This document shows positions 18,405-26,288 of a stretch of DNA of 64,000 nucleotides, in pieces. Source of the DNA: Chitinophaga sp. GbtcB8 (GTDB lineage Bacteria > Bacteroidota > Bacteroidia > Chitinophagales > Chitinophagaceae); contig NZ_JAGXJN010000004.1 of NCBI RefSeq assembly GCF_019091455.1, forward strand, positions 186,001-250,000. The letters run 5' to 3'. Both the position numbers and the translations under genes were made by a program. The notes under the pieces were generated by a model. The model did no database searches and had not been told where the DNA came from. It saw nothing but the letters and a program-made list of their open reading frames with translations. Numbering within the stretch: the stretch's first letter is position 1; every line of letters begins with the position of its first letter.

Positions 18405-19721
18405 TTATTTCTGACGTTTTTTCCGGGAAAAGAATTTAGCCACATTGGTAACCCCGTTCAGCAACCGGCTTTCGCTGCTGCTGGTTACGGACATAATCAG
18501 CTCTCCCTGTATTTCCGGTGCAGGTGCGGCGGCTGCCGGCTGCACATCAGGGGCTGGTGTATGGGGCATCTTCACAGAGCTGGCCATGGTTTGGTCCCGG
18601 TTGGCAGCTACATCCTGTTGTACAGGAGGCACTTCTGCCGTGGTTTGGATCTTCTTTTCCAGGTGTTGCTGTACCACCTCTTCAGAGGTAGCACGCGGCT
18701 GGGGCAGCTGTGCCAGCGCAGGTTGTGCATTGCTACCAATAACGGTATTGGTATTGGCAGATGCCGCAGCAGATGGGCTTACAGCCGCTTTTTGTGTAAC
18801 AGTACGTTTTATGGGGGTATTGTTCTTAGCTATCAGCGCATGTTTTTCCGGTACTGCAGCCGGGGTATTGTTAGCCAGCGCAGGTGCGGGCTGCTGTGTA
18901 ACCGGGAGTGATTGTACGGGGGGTGCCGCCCTTTGCAGGTTTTGCCCTGGTGCTGCAGGCGTAGCTGTTTGCTGTTGCTGGCTGGCTGCAACCATAGCCG
19001 CATTCTGTGCGCCTTGTTGTAAAGGCAGTATCCAGAGCAGGAATGCGCCGGCTACTACAGCGGCGGCAGCGCCCCACCAAATGGGGCTTATACGTACTTT
19101 AGTTGTGGTTTTGCGGTACAGGCTGGCTTTACCGGGCATGCGCAGGGCAAGATCTGCCTGCAGCCTGGTACGTTGTAACAGCTGCAGGCTGGCCTGCAGC
19201 TCCGGGTGCTGTTGCAGGAACTGCTGCAGTGTTTGTTCTTCAGCGGCAGTCAGCTCGCCATCAATATAACTTAAGAAATACGTTTCGTAATTATCTGTTG
19301 TTAAGGTGGCGGTGTGACGGTAGAGCATTTCCTTATGCTCAAAGGCCGGTGTATCCGCAGCAGGCAGGCGCATAGCCTGCCAGGTTTCCAGCTCCTGCGC
19401 CACATGCGGGTGCTTATCCAGGAAAGCTTGCAGGGCGGTAGTTTCGGCGGCGTTTAGCTCACCATCAATATAGCTGAGCAGGAAGGGTTCATAATTTTCC
19501 AGGGTAATAATGGTGCTGCGGTACAGCAAAGCTTTATCGTTAAACACCTCGCCGGTATCCGGTTTCAGAATGGCAGCCTTATACACTTCCAGCTCCTTTG
19601 CCTGTGCAGGGTGCTGTTTCAGAAAGGCTTCCAGGGCGGCCCTTTTCTCCGTGTTCAGCTCTCCATCTATATAACTGAGCAGGAACTCCTCATAATTCGA
19701 TATGTTGATGTCTACAGGCAC
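18405..19721 (-). CDS. Anti-sigma-like membrane protein with triplicated N-terminal domain
   Basis: A 438-residue protein. Three copies of a roughly 62-residue unit (residues 9-70, 76-137, 144-205) each start NYExFLLSYIDGEL and end with LYR. A single membrane segment follows at 212-234, then a Pro/Ala/Gln-rich, low-complexity region likely in the periplasm. The unit resembles the cytoplasmic domain of Bacteroidota anti-sigma factors, which hold the ECF sigma factor. The gene starts with GTG 2 bases after the sigma stop, so translation is probably coupled. The number of copies is unusual. Anti-sigma function is inferred from position and the unit. Confidence 0.8.
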   Translation of the reverse strand: MPVDINISNYEEFLLSYIDGELNTEKRAALEAFLKQHPAQAKELEVYKAAILKPDTGEVFNDKALLYRSTIITLENYEPFLLSYIDGELNAAETTALQAFLDKHPHVAQELETWQAMRLPAADTPAFEHKEMLYRHTATLTTDNYETYFLSYIDGELTAAEEQTLQQFLQQHPELQASLQLLQRTRLQADLALRMPGKASLYRKTTTKVRISPIWWGAAAAVVAGAFLLWILPLQQGAQNAAMVAASQQQQTATPAAPGQNLQRAAPPVQSLPVTQQPAPALANNTPAAVPEKHALIAKNNTPIKRTVTQKAAVSPSAAASANTNTVIGSNAQPALAQLPQPRATSEEVVQQHLEKKIQTTAEVPPVQQDVAANRDQTMASSVKMPHTPAPDVQPAAAAPAPEIQGELIMSVTSSSESRLLNGVTNVAKFFSRKKRQK

Positions 19722-19723
19722 AA

Positions 19724-20209
19724 TTATATAACGTTTTCCATTTTTACCAGATAGTTCTTTAAATGTATCCTGGCCCGGTGCAGGTAAACTTTTACCTGTG
19801 ATGGGTTCAGGTGCATGATGCTGCTGATCTCCTCATAGCTGTATCCCTCATAATCTTTCAGCAGTATCAGGGAGCGCTGTACTTCCGTAAGCCGGTTCAA
19901 TGCCTTTTCCAGCACATTTTTGGCATTGTGTACGCGTTGCTCCGATATTTTTGTTTCCTCGCGGAACTGATCCACCAGGGTAATACGTTTCACTTTCCTC
20001 ACATGATCTATCATATTATGATACGCTACCGTAAAAAGGTACGACTTCGCCTTTTCAAAAGGTACGTCATTACAGTGCTTCCATAATATCTCAAATGCGT
20101 TTTGTACCACGTCTCTCGCGTCTTCCGTATGTTCCAGGTTCTTAACAATGAACCGGAAGAGATTATCCGCGTACAGGTCCACGCATTTATTGTACTCCTT
20201 TTCCGTCAT
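19724..20209 (-). CDS. ECF sigma factor, sigma-70 family
   Basis: A 161-residue regulator with sigma region 2 (YADNLFRFIVKNL, then DVVQNAFEILWKH at about 20-45) and sigma region 4 helix-turn-helix (YSYEEISSIMHLNPSQVKVY at about 120-140). It belongs to the ECF group found beside anti-sigma and beta-barrel genes in Bacteroidota. I start at the ATG at 20209; the frame is open to a TTG at 20245. It probably directs transcription of its own operon, but no consensus site was found. Confidence 0.88.
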   Translation of the reverse strand: MTEKEYNKCVDLYADNLFRFIVKNLEHTEDARDVVQNAFEILWKHCNDVPFEKAKSYLFTVAYHNMIDHVRKVKRITLVDQFREETKISEQRVHNAKNVLEKALNRLTEVQRSLILLKDYEGYSYEEISSIMHLNPSQVKVYLHRARIHLKNYLVKMENVI

Positions 20210-20559
20210 CCGGTGTTGCGGGATTTTAGTGCTAAGTTCCGACAAATACCTGAAAACCGCTCCATCCCGTTTTAGTGGGCAGTTGGCTGTCCGCAGCAGG
20301 CAGTGAATAGTTCAGTATAGTAAACTGCCTACGTGGAACTGCCGGCTAACAGATTCCCGCTTCTGGCCCACTTTTTCATAACCGTGCAGGAATTGCTTTC
20401 ATTCAATTTATCGCGTAAATGATAGTACTATGACGTAGGGCGGGCGGGAAATGTTACAACCCGGTCAAACTTTTTAGGTAAAACCGGGAAAGGACGGGCA
20501 AGCTCATGGAATGGTGCTACATTTATTCTCATAAATTTGTCACATAAATACCCAAGTTT
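20210..20559. other. Divergent intergenic region, sigma operon / kbl
   Basis: A 350-base gap with a small hairpin (AGGCAGT near 20298 with ACTGCCT at 20324-20330) and GC-rich repeats such as GTGGGCAGTT and CTGGCCCAC. The kbl promoter box is at 20532. I see no gene. Confidence 0.4.
20532..20539 (+). promoter_or_regulatory. -7 box TAAATTTG of kbl
   Basis: An exact match to TAnnTTTG, 20 bases before the kbl ATG at 20560. No clear -33 element. Confidence 0.45.
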
Positions 20560-21765
20560 ATGAACCAGCGCTTTATAACCCGTTTGCAACAGGAACTGGA
20601 TGAGATCCGGACTGCCGGCCTGTATAAAAATGAGCGGATCATTACTTCCGAACAGGGAGCTGAAATACAGGTGAACGGTAAAACCGTGGTGAATTTTTGC
20701 GCCAACAATTACCTGGGGCTCAGCTCCCACCCGGATGTAATAGCGGCTGCCAAGCAGGCTATTGACAGCCATGGTTATGGTATGAGCAGCGTGCGTTTTA
20801 TTTGCGGCACACAGGACATTCACCGGGAGCTGGAGCAGAAAATAGCTGCTTTCCTGGGCCTGGAAGACTCCATCCTGTACGCTGCTGCCTTTGATGCCAA
20901 TGGCGGGGTATTTGAGCCCCTGTTTGGCGAGCAGGATGCCATTATTTCCGATGCCCTGAACCATGCTTCTATTATTGACGGGGTGCGCCTGTGTAAAGCA
21001 CAGCGCCTGCGTTATGAACATAATAATATGGCCGACCTGGAGGCTAAGCTGCAGGAAGCCGCCGGCCCCCGTAGCCGCATTATTGTAACGGACGGCTCCT
21101 TTAGCATGGACGGTACCATTGCCCAGCTGGACAAGATCTGCGACCTGGCTGATAAGTACGACGCCATTGTAATGAGCGACGAAAGCCATTCCTCCGGCTT
21201 CTTAGGCAAAACCGGCCGGGGTACCCACGAATACCGGGGTGTTATGGGCCGGGTAGATATTATTACCGGCACCCTGGGCAAAGCCCTGGGCGGCGCTTCC
21301 GGTGGTTTTACCAGCGGTAAAAAGGAAGTAATAGATATGCTGCGCCAGCGTAGCCGGCCCTACCTGTTCTCCAACTCCGTAGCCCCCAGCATTGTAGGCG
21401 CCTCTATTGCCGTGCTGGATATGCTGAGCCACACCACCGCCCTGCGGGATAAGCTGGAATACAATACCAAATACTTCCGCAGCAAAATGACGGAAGCAGG
21501 CTTTGATATAAAACCCGGCGACCACCCTATAGTACCGGTAATGCTGTACGATGCGGTGCTGAGCCAGCAGTTTGCAGATAAGCTGCTGCAGGAAGGGGTG
21601 TATGTAATCGGGTTCTTTTTCCCGGTGGTGGCCAAAGGGCAGGCGCGTATACGCGTGCAGCTGAGCGCTGCGCATGAGCAGGCGCACCTTGATAAGGCTA
21701 TTGCAGCATTTACCAAGGTAGGGAAAGAGCTTGGGGTGATTAAGGAGGGAGTGGGAGCGAAGTAG
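20560..21765 (+). CDS. kbl: 2-amino-3-ketobutyrate CoA ligase (glycine C-acetyltransferase)
   Basis: A 401-residue PLP enzyme of the alpha-oxoamine synthase family. It matches E. coli Kbl along its length ([56 protein letters not shown]). The Schiff-base Lys is in GTLGKALGG. The PLP-contact motif reads SDESHSSG, so the second Asp of the usual DDSH is Glu. It cleaves 2-amino-3-ketobutyrate to glycine and acetyl-CoA. The threonine dehydrogenase gene (tdh) is not beside it. Confidence 0.93.
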   Translation: MNQRFITRLQQELDEIRTAGLYKNERIITSEQGAEIQVNGKTVVNFCANNYLGLSSHPDVIAAAKQAIDSHGYGMSSVRFICGTQDIHRELEQKIAAFLGLEDSILYAAAFDANGGVFEPLFGEQDAIISDALNHASIIDGVRLCKAQRLRYEHNNMADLEAKLQEAAGPRSRIIVTDGSFSMDGTIAQLDKICDLADKYDAIVMSDESHSSGFLGKTGRGTHEYRGVMGRVDIITGTLGKALGGASGGFTSGKKEVIDMLRQRSRPYLFSNSVAPSIVGASIAVLDMLSHTTALRDKLEYNTKYFRSKMTEAGFDIKPGDHPIVPVMLYDAVLSQQFADKLLQEGVYVIGFFFPVVAKGQARIRVQLSAAHEQAHLDKAIAAFTKVGKELGVIKEGVGAK

Positions 21766-21966
21766 GGCGATGATTAGTGTGGGGAGGTTGAAAATTGTAG
21801 CAAAATGATGTAGGGTTTTATGTAGGGGGGAGGAGTTGCACAGGGATGTCAGTAGGGAAAAAGGGGTGTTTTAGGAGGGCAGGACCCTGGTTGCGCAGCA
21901 ATTGCGCACGGGTTGCATACGGGTTGCGGCGCCATTACGGAACTTTTTCAGGAGACATATTATACA

Positions 21967-22007
21967 AGCCCTGGCAGGTTTAAAAACTTGCCGGGGCTGT
22001 TTGTTTT
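21967..22007 (+). terminator. Rho-independent terminator after kbl
   Basis: Stem AGCCC(T)GGCA at 21967-21976 pairs with TGCC(G)GGGCT at 21989-21998, then TTTGTTTTT. It is 200 bases past the kbl stop. Confidence 0.75.
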
Positions 22008-22052
22008 TAAGAATGCTCCCGACATAGCCTGCATCCTTACCACTGATTTATC

Positions 22053-22060
22053 TACTTTTG
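22053..22060 (+). promoter_or_regulatory. -7 box TACTTTTG of beta-lactamase gene
   Basis: A match to TAnnTTTG, 22 bases before the ATG at 22082. It fixes the start at that ATG, not the upstream TTG. Confidence 0.45.
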
Positions 22061-22081
22061 CAGCAATTAATTCAACAACCG

Positions 22082-22882
22082 ATGAAATATTTAGGCTGGA
22101 TAGGCCTGCTGGCAACCTTACTGATCAATGCCTGCGCTCCTAACAATGTAAGTGAAGAAAAAAGCTGGGAAAAATACTTTACAGAAAATAAGGTAGAAGG
22201 CTGCTTTATGCTGTATGACAACAGCCAGGGCACCTTTAAGGTATATAACCTTGACCGGGCCAAGGAACGTTTCCTGCCGGCATCTACCTTTAAAATATTC
22301 AACGCCCTGGTTGGTCTGGAAACCGGGGTGATCAGGGATACCGCTATGGTGATCAAATGGGACGGCATTCCCCGTGAAAAGGAATGGGACCAGGACCTGA
22401 GCATGCAGCAGGCTTTCCGCTTATCATCCGTACCCTACTTCCAGGAAGTGGCCCGCCGTATTGGCAAACCCACCATGCAGCATTGGCTGGATACTATTAA
22501 ATACGGCAACATGAAGATGAGCCGGATAGATACCTTTTGGTTAGATAATTCCCTGCAGATCTCCCCGGATGAAGAGCTGGGCTTTGTAAAAAAACTCTAC
22601 TTCGACAATTTACCTTTTACCAAAACCTCTATGCAATGGGTGCGCAGCGTAATGCTGATGGAAAAAAACGGTAAATATGAGCTGAGCTATAAAACCGGCT
22701 GGGGTATTAACGGCCGCAAAAAAATAGGCTGGATCACCGGTTGGGTAGAGGAAAACGGGCATCCTGCGTTTTATGTGCTGAATATTGAATCTGACGATCC
22801 GAATATTGAAATGCCTGATGTGCGGATGAAGATCCTGAAGGATATTTTGAAGCAGGAAGGATATTTTGAAGGGCATAAGTGA
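22082..22882 (+). CDS. Class D (OXA-type) beta-lactamase, lipoprotein
   Basis: A 266-residue exported serine beta-lactamase. Signal and lipobox are at residues 1-18 (LINAC), so it is a periplasm-facing lipoprotein. Class D motifs are in order: STFK at 68-71 (nucleophile Ser and carbamylated Lys), SSV at 115-117 (SxV), YGN at 141-143, and KTG at 204-206 in SYKTGWG. QISPDEELGF at 159-168 fits the family's LxISPxEQ segment. It should hydrolyse penicillins and perhaps carbapenems, but the spectrum is not readable from sequence. No transposon is near, so it looks chromosomal and intrinsic. Its promoter gives only a short leader. Confidence 0.9.
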   Translation: MKYLGWIGLLATLLINACAPNNVSEEKSWEKYFTENKVEGCFMLYDNSQGTFKVYNLDRAKERFLPASTFKIFNALVGLETGVIRDTAMVIKWDGIPREKEWDQDLSMQQAFRLSSVPYFQEVARRIGKPTMQHWLDTIKYGNMKMSRIDTFWLDNSLQISPDEELGFVKKLYFDNLPFTKTSMQWVRSVMLMEKNGKYELSYKTGWGINGRKKIGWITGWVEENGHPAFYVLNIESDDPNIEMPDVRMKILKDILKQEGYFEGHK

Positions 22883-22956
22883 TGTGGCCTGAGGGGGTTA
22901 CCGTTAAAAATCTCCTAAACCCCATCTTTTCGTTCTGTAAAACGTGGCAAAAAAAT

Positions 22957-22964
22957 TATATTTG
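22957..22964 (+). promoter_or_regulatory. -7 box TATATTTG of batB
   Basis: A consensus TAnnTTTG box ends 6 bases before the ATG at 22971, so the transcript would start at or just before the first codon. The -33 region has TTCTG, 19 bases upstream. Confidence 0.45.
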
Positions 22965-22970
22965 AGCCAT

Positions 22971-23999
22971 ATGTTACGTTTTCAGCATAGTGAATATTTA
23001 TGGGCGCTGGCGTTATTGCTGGTGCTGCAGCTGGCTTTCATCAGCGTTACCTGGTGGAAACGCCGTTCCATACGCAGGCTGGGCGACCCTACCCTGGTGG
23101 AAAAACTATTCCTGGGGTATAGCCGCCGCCTGTTCACCCTCAAATTCCTGCTGCTGTTTGTAGCCTTCTTTTTTGGGGTGGTAGGGCTGGCTAACCTGCA
23201 AAAGGGCAGCCGTATGGAAAAGATCACCCGTAAAGGCGTGGATGTAATAATTGCCCTGGACGTAAGTAAGAGCATGCTGGCCGGCGATATTAAACCGGAC
23301 CGCCTTACCCGCTCCAAGCAGCTTATTACCAAGCTAATGGACAAGCTGGATAATGACCGAATAGGCCTGGTAGTATTTGCTGGTAATGCCTACCTGCAAA
23401 TGCCGCTTACCATTGACTACTCTGCCGCTAAAATGTACCTGAGCACTGTAAGCCCGGACATGATCCCTACCCAGGGTACGGCCATTCCCCAGGCTATACA
23501 GGCCAGCAACGATGCTTTCAATAAAAAAGAGCGCAAACATAAAGCCCTCATTATTATCTCCGACGGGGAAGATCATGACGAAGGCTCCCTGCAAAAAGCC
23601 CGCGCAGCTTTTGATGAAGGAGTGGTGATCAATACCATTGGTGTAGGCTCCCCCACCGGCTCTCCCCTGCCCGATCCGGAAACCGGTGGTCCTAAAAAGG
23701 ATAAGGATGGCAATATCATTATTTCCAAACTGGATGAAAACGAGCTGAAAGCTATTGCGGCGGCCGGCAAAGGCATTTACCAGCACCTGGATAATAATAC
23801 GGAAGAAGTAGTGAACACGCTGGTGAGTAAAATTGACGGCATGGAGCAAAAGGAGTTTGGCGAAAATATATTTACAGACTATAACAGCTATTTTCAGTAC
23901 TTCCTGGCAGCCTGCCTGCTGCTGATAGTAGCGGAGTTTTTTATACCGGAAGTAAGACGGCGGAAAGAAGAAGAAGTTGTTACCATTGTTAAAGAATGA
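22971..23999 (+). CDS. batB: BatB: von Willebrand factor A membrane protein
   Basis: A 342-residue inner-membrane protein with two N-terminal membrane segments (about 9-27 and 55-74), a VWA domain (about 88-290) and a C-terminal membrane segment (FLAACLLLIVAEFF). The MIDAS metal site is DVSKS at 97-101, and SDGEDHD near 195 is typical. It belongs to the Bat aerotolerance or oxidative-stress group. The start MLRFQHSEYLW at 22971 matches other BatB proteins; a GTG at 22944 would place the promoter box inside the gene. It overlaps batC by 4 bases. The usual upstream partners (MoxR, DUF58, BatA) are missing here. Confidence 0.88.
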   Translation: MLRFQHSEYLWALALLLVLQLAFISVTWWKRRSIRRLGDPTLVEKLFLGYSRRLFTLKFLLLFVAFFFGVVGLANLQKGSRMEKITRKGVDVIIALDVSKSMLAGDIKPDRLTRSKQLITKLMDKLDNDRIGLVVFAGNAYLQMPLTIDYSAAKMYLSTVSPDMIPTQGTAIPQAIQASNDAFNKKERKHKALIIISDGEDHDEGSLQKARAAFDEGVVINTIGVGSPTGSPLPDPETGGPKKDKDGNIIISKLDENELKAIAAAGKGIYQHLDNNTEEVVNTLVSKIDGMEQKEFGENIFTDYNSYFQYFLAACLLLIVAEFFIPEVRRRKEEEVVTIVKE

Positions 24000-24739
24000 T
24001 CATGCAGAAATTGAGTTCTATCTACCATATGCTTTTTGTAGTCAGCCTGTTATGCTGTAGCAGCGCGGCTTTTGCGCAAACCGGCAATAAGTATATCCGT
24101 AAAGGTAATGAGCTGTACCAGCAAAAACAGTATACGGATGCGGAAGCCAATTACAAAAAGGCGCTGGAACAAAACCAGCAGTCGGATGTAGGCCGGTATA
24201 ACCTGGGCAACTCCCTGTACGAGCAAAAACGGTATGACGATGCCCGTACCCAGTACACCAACAGCCTAAAGCTTTCCAAGGATAAAACCGTAAAAAGTGA
24301 TGCTAACTATAACATTGGCAACACCTATATGGAAGGTAAAAAATGGGAAGAAAGCATTAAGGCCTACAAACAAAGCCTGAAAATGAACCCGGCAGATGAA
24401 GAGGCCCGTTATAACCTGGCCTATGCCCAGTCTATGCTGAAAAAGCAGCAGCAAGGCGGTGGTGGTAATAATAAGGATAATAAAGAGAACAAGGATAAAG
24501 ACAAGAAAAAGCAGGACCAGCAGAACAAAAACCAGAATAAAGATCAGCAGGATAAACAAAAGGACCAGCAGGATAAAGACAAAGAACAACAGGATCAAAA
24601 ACCGCAGCCACAACCCAGCAAGCTGGATAAACAGGAAGCGGAACGCCTGCTGCAGGCCCTGAACCAGGAGGAAAAGAAGCTCCAGGATAAAATGAAAAAA
24701 GCAAAAGGCCAGCCGGTGCAGGTGGAAAAAGATTGGTAG
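23996..24739 (+). CDS. batC: BatC: secreted TPR protein
   Basis: A 247-residue exported protein (signal SLLCCSSAAFAQ) with three TPR-like units at about 30-145 (YIRKGNELYQQKQYTDAEAN; YNLGNSLYEQKRYDDARTQY; YNIGNTYMEGKKWEESIKAY). A long Lys/Gln/Asp-rich low-complexity tail (about 150-205) follows. It overlaps batB by 4 bases (ATGA), so it is probably translationally coupled. An in-frame ATG at 24002 is possible. It likely binds the BatB VWA domain in the periplasm; the low-complexity tail is typical for BatC. Confidence 0.85.
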   Translation: MIMQKLSSIYHMLFVVSLLCCSSAAFAQTGNKYIRKGNELYQQKQYTDAEANYKKALEQNQQSDVGRYNLGNSLYEQKRYDDARTQYTNSLKLSKDKTVKSDANYNIGNTYMEGKKWEESIKAYKQSLKMNPADEEARYNLAYAQSMLKKQQQGGGGNNKDNKENKDKDKKKQDQQNKNQNKDQQDKQKDQQDKDKEQQDQKPQPQPSKLDKQEAERLLQALNQEEKKLQDKMKKAKGQPVQVEKDW

Positions 24740-24773
24740 TTATATAGAGTATATAATATAAGCTATGCCCGTT

Positions 24774-24810
24774 CAAAGCCATCCTCGCCCGGTGGCTTTG
24801 AATTTTATTC
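24774..24810 (+). terminator. Rho-independent terminator after batC
   Basis: Stem CAAAGCCA (24774-24781) and TGGCTTTG (24793-24800), followed by AATTTTATT. It may serve the minus-strand remnant as well. Confidence 0.65.
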
Positions 24811-25014
24811 CAGGCCCTCTTCTTCCAGTGGATCAGGCAGTTCCACTTCAATGGATATCTTATGATAAGTGTACTTTAAGAAATCGTTGTATTGTGCCCG
24901 TAATAACGAAAACAGCTCATTAGGTGCATTGTCTTGTTTGTAATAATTTTGAAATTGTTCTTCTGTAAGGTTAATACTGTAAGCAATTCCCTTAATATCC
25001 AGGGTAATATTATT
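24805..25014 (-). pseudogene. C-terminal fragment of an unidentified gene, no start codon
   Basis: In one minus-strand frame a 69-residue peptide (NNITLDIKGIAYSINLTEEQ onward, ending ELPDPLEEEGLE) runs to a stop at 24805. The frame opens right after a TGA at 25017-25015, with no ATG. The composition and length look like the end of a real soluble protein, but I do not recognise it. It directly abuts, in another frame, the broken N-terminus of an RND transporter. This fits a deletion that removed the sequence between two genes. Confidence 0.55.
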
Positions 25015-25256
25015 TCAATGGCTTTAATACCGGTTACATACAGGAACAGGTTCTGGTAGTTGGTAGAAATAAAACCTTCCATTTGCTGCGGCGACATACC
25101 CCCATAGGGCTGTGATACATAGATGGAAGGTAAATTCAGATCCGGGAAAATATCGATCTTAATATCACGCAACGATGAAATGCCGAAAAAAAGCAGGCCT
25201 ATCACAATTACAATGACAGCAATGGGCTTTTGTAAGGCTAGCTTGATCAGGTTCAT
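25015..25256 (-). pseudogene. Truncated RND efflux transporter, N-terminal remnant
   Basis: The first roughly 80 residues (MNLIKLALQKPIAVIVIVIG, then SLRDIKIDIFPDLNLPSIYV, SQPYGGMSPQQMEGF, FLYVTGIKAIE) match the start of RND pumps of the AcrB/CzcA type, which are about 1,000 residues long. The match ends near position 25018 and the frame then carries unrelated sequence to 24876. It is a stub lacking the pore and all functional domains. It is 83 bases from the start of an AraC gene on the same strand, so it may once have been an AraC-linked efflux operon. Confidence 0.75.
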
Positions 25257-25339
25257 GAGTGTAGTTGAGTGAAAGGGAACAGGGCAAAATTAGCAGACGG
25301 GCCGCGTTCCTGTTAGGACAAAACGGTTATTGCCTTGTA

Positions 25340-26200
25340 CTATTTGAACATTACATCCCGGAAATCCTGCGGGGCAATACCAGCGTGGTTCTTAAAAAAG
25401 CGGCTAAAATAGGCCGGGTCTTCAAAGCCCAGCTCATAGCTGATCTCTTTTACGCTTTGGTGGCTGAAAGAGAGCTTGCGTTTGGCTTCCAGCACCAGGC
25501 GGTCGTGCAGCAGCTCTGTAACGGTTTTGCCTGTCTTTTCGCGGGTTATCTCGTTCAGGCGTTTGGGCGTAAGGGAAAATTCGCTGGCGTAAAAGGTAAC
25601 GTGATGCTGTGCCCGGAAATTTTTTTCCAGCAGGCGGCGCAGCAGCACTACCCGCTCATCGCCCTTCAGGGGCGCAATAGCCTGGGCAGCATTGCGCTTT
25701 TTCTCCCTTTCCGCCTGTAGTAAAAAGGCGTTCAGGTAATGTTTTATGATGCTGCGGCTGCTGCCGGAAGCGCTTTTTTCCCGGTACATCAGCTCTGCCA
25801 GCAGCTGGAAAGTGGCGGCGGTACGGTTACTGATACGGATGGGCGCATACCCGCGGGTAGCATCAAACAGGTTGGTAAAATCGTACATGGTAGCCTGCTC
25901 ATGGCGGTTGCTGAAGTAAAAATGCTCCGTAAAGGTGATCACGTGGCCTTCCTTGGCATCATCCAGCAGCTGGTGCACCTGCCCGGGTTCCAGCAGGAAC
26001 AGCATATTATCTTCCAGCTCATAGGATACAAAATCCACTATATGCTGCCCGCTGCCTTTGGAAAACCATACCACCTGGTAATGATCATGCCGGTGCGGCT
26101 GCCGGGTAAGCTCCGTTTTAAAGCCCTGCAGTGGAAAAATATTGAACTGCCCTGTAAAAGGCAGCTGCTGATATGGTATATCCGTGTGTTTTTGCAGCAT
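25340..26200 (-). CDS. AraC-family transcriptional regulator
   Basis: A 286-residue DNA-binding protein. An N-terminal cupin (PHRHDHYQVVWFSKGSGQH) probably senses a small molecule. The C-terminal AraC double helix-turn-helix covers about residues 187-283, including VKEISYELGFEDPAYFSRFF. I start at the ATG at 26200, 6 bases after a TAAATTTG box; the frame extends to a TTG at 26209. Upstream of a broken RND gene on the same strand, it is probably the former local activator of that operon. Its present targets are unknown. Confidence 0.88.
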   Translation of the reverse strand: MLQKHTDIPYQQLPFTGQFNIFPLQGFKTELTRQPHRHDHYQVVWFSKGSGQHIVDFVSYELEDNMLFLLEPGQVHQLLDDAKEGHVITFTEHFYFSNRHEQATMYDFTNLFDATRGYAPIRISNRTAATFQLLAELMYREKSASGSSRSIIKHYLNAFLLQAEREKKRNAAQAIAPLKGDERVVLLRRLLEKNFRAQHHVTFYASEFSLTPKRLNEITREKTGKTVTELLHDRLVLEAKRKLSFSHQSVKEISYELGFEDPAYFSRFFKNHAGIAPQDFRDVMFK

Positions 26201-26206
26201 ACACTT

Positions 26207-26214
26207 CAAATTTA
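26207..26214 (-). promoter_or_regulatory. -7 box TAAATTTG of AraC gene
   Basis: An exact TAnnTTTG match on the minus strand, 6 bases before the ATG at 26200; the transcript would start at or near the first codon. Confidence 0.4.
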
Positions 26215-26273
26215 AAAAATTGGAACCGCAGGTGTACGCCGCTCATAATAATTAACAACTTGCCACTATTCTT

Positions 26274-26281
26274 TACCTTTG
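26274..26281 (+). promoter_or_regulatory. -7 box TACCTTTG of ispG
   Basis: A match to TAnnTTTG, 7 bases before the ATG at 26289, implying a very short or no leader. Confidence 0.4.
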
Positions 26282-26288
26282 CAGCACT

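Larger units (their letters stand above)
21766..22081. other. Intergenic region kbl to beta-lactamase
   Basis: A 316-base gap. It includes a terminator at 21967-22007 and the next promoter box at 22053. The left part is G-rich with repeated TTGCGCA and ACGGGTTGC words near 21892-21930. I see no gene in it. Confidence 0.45.
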
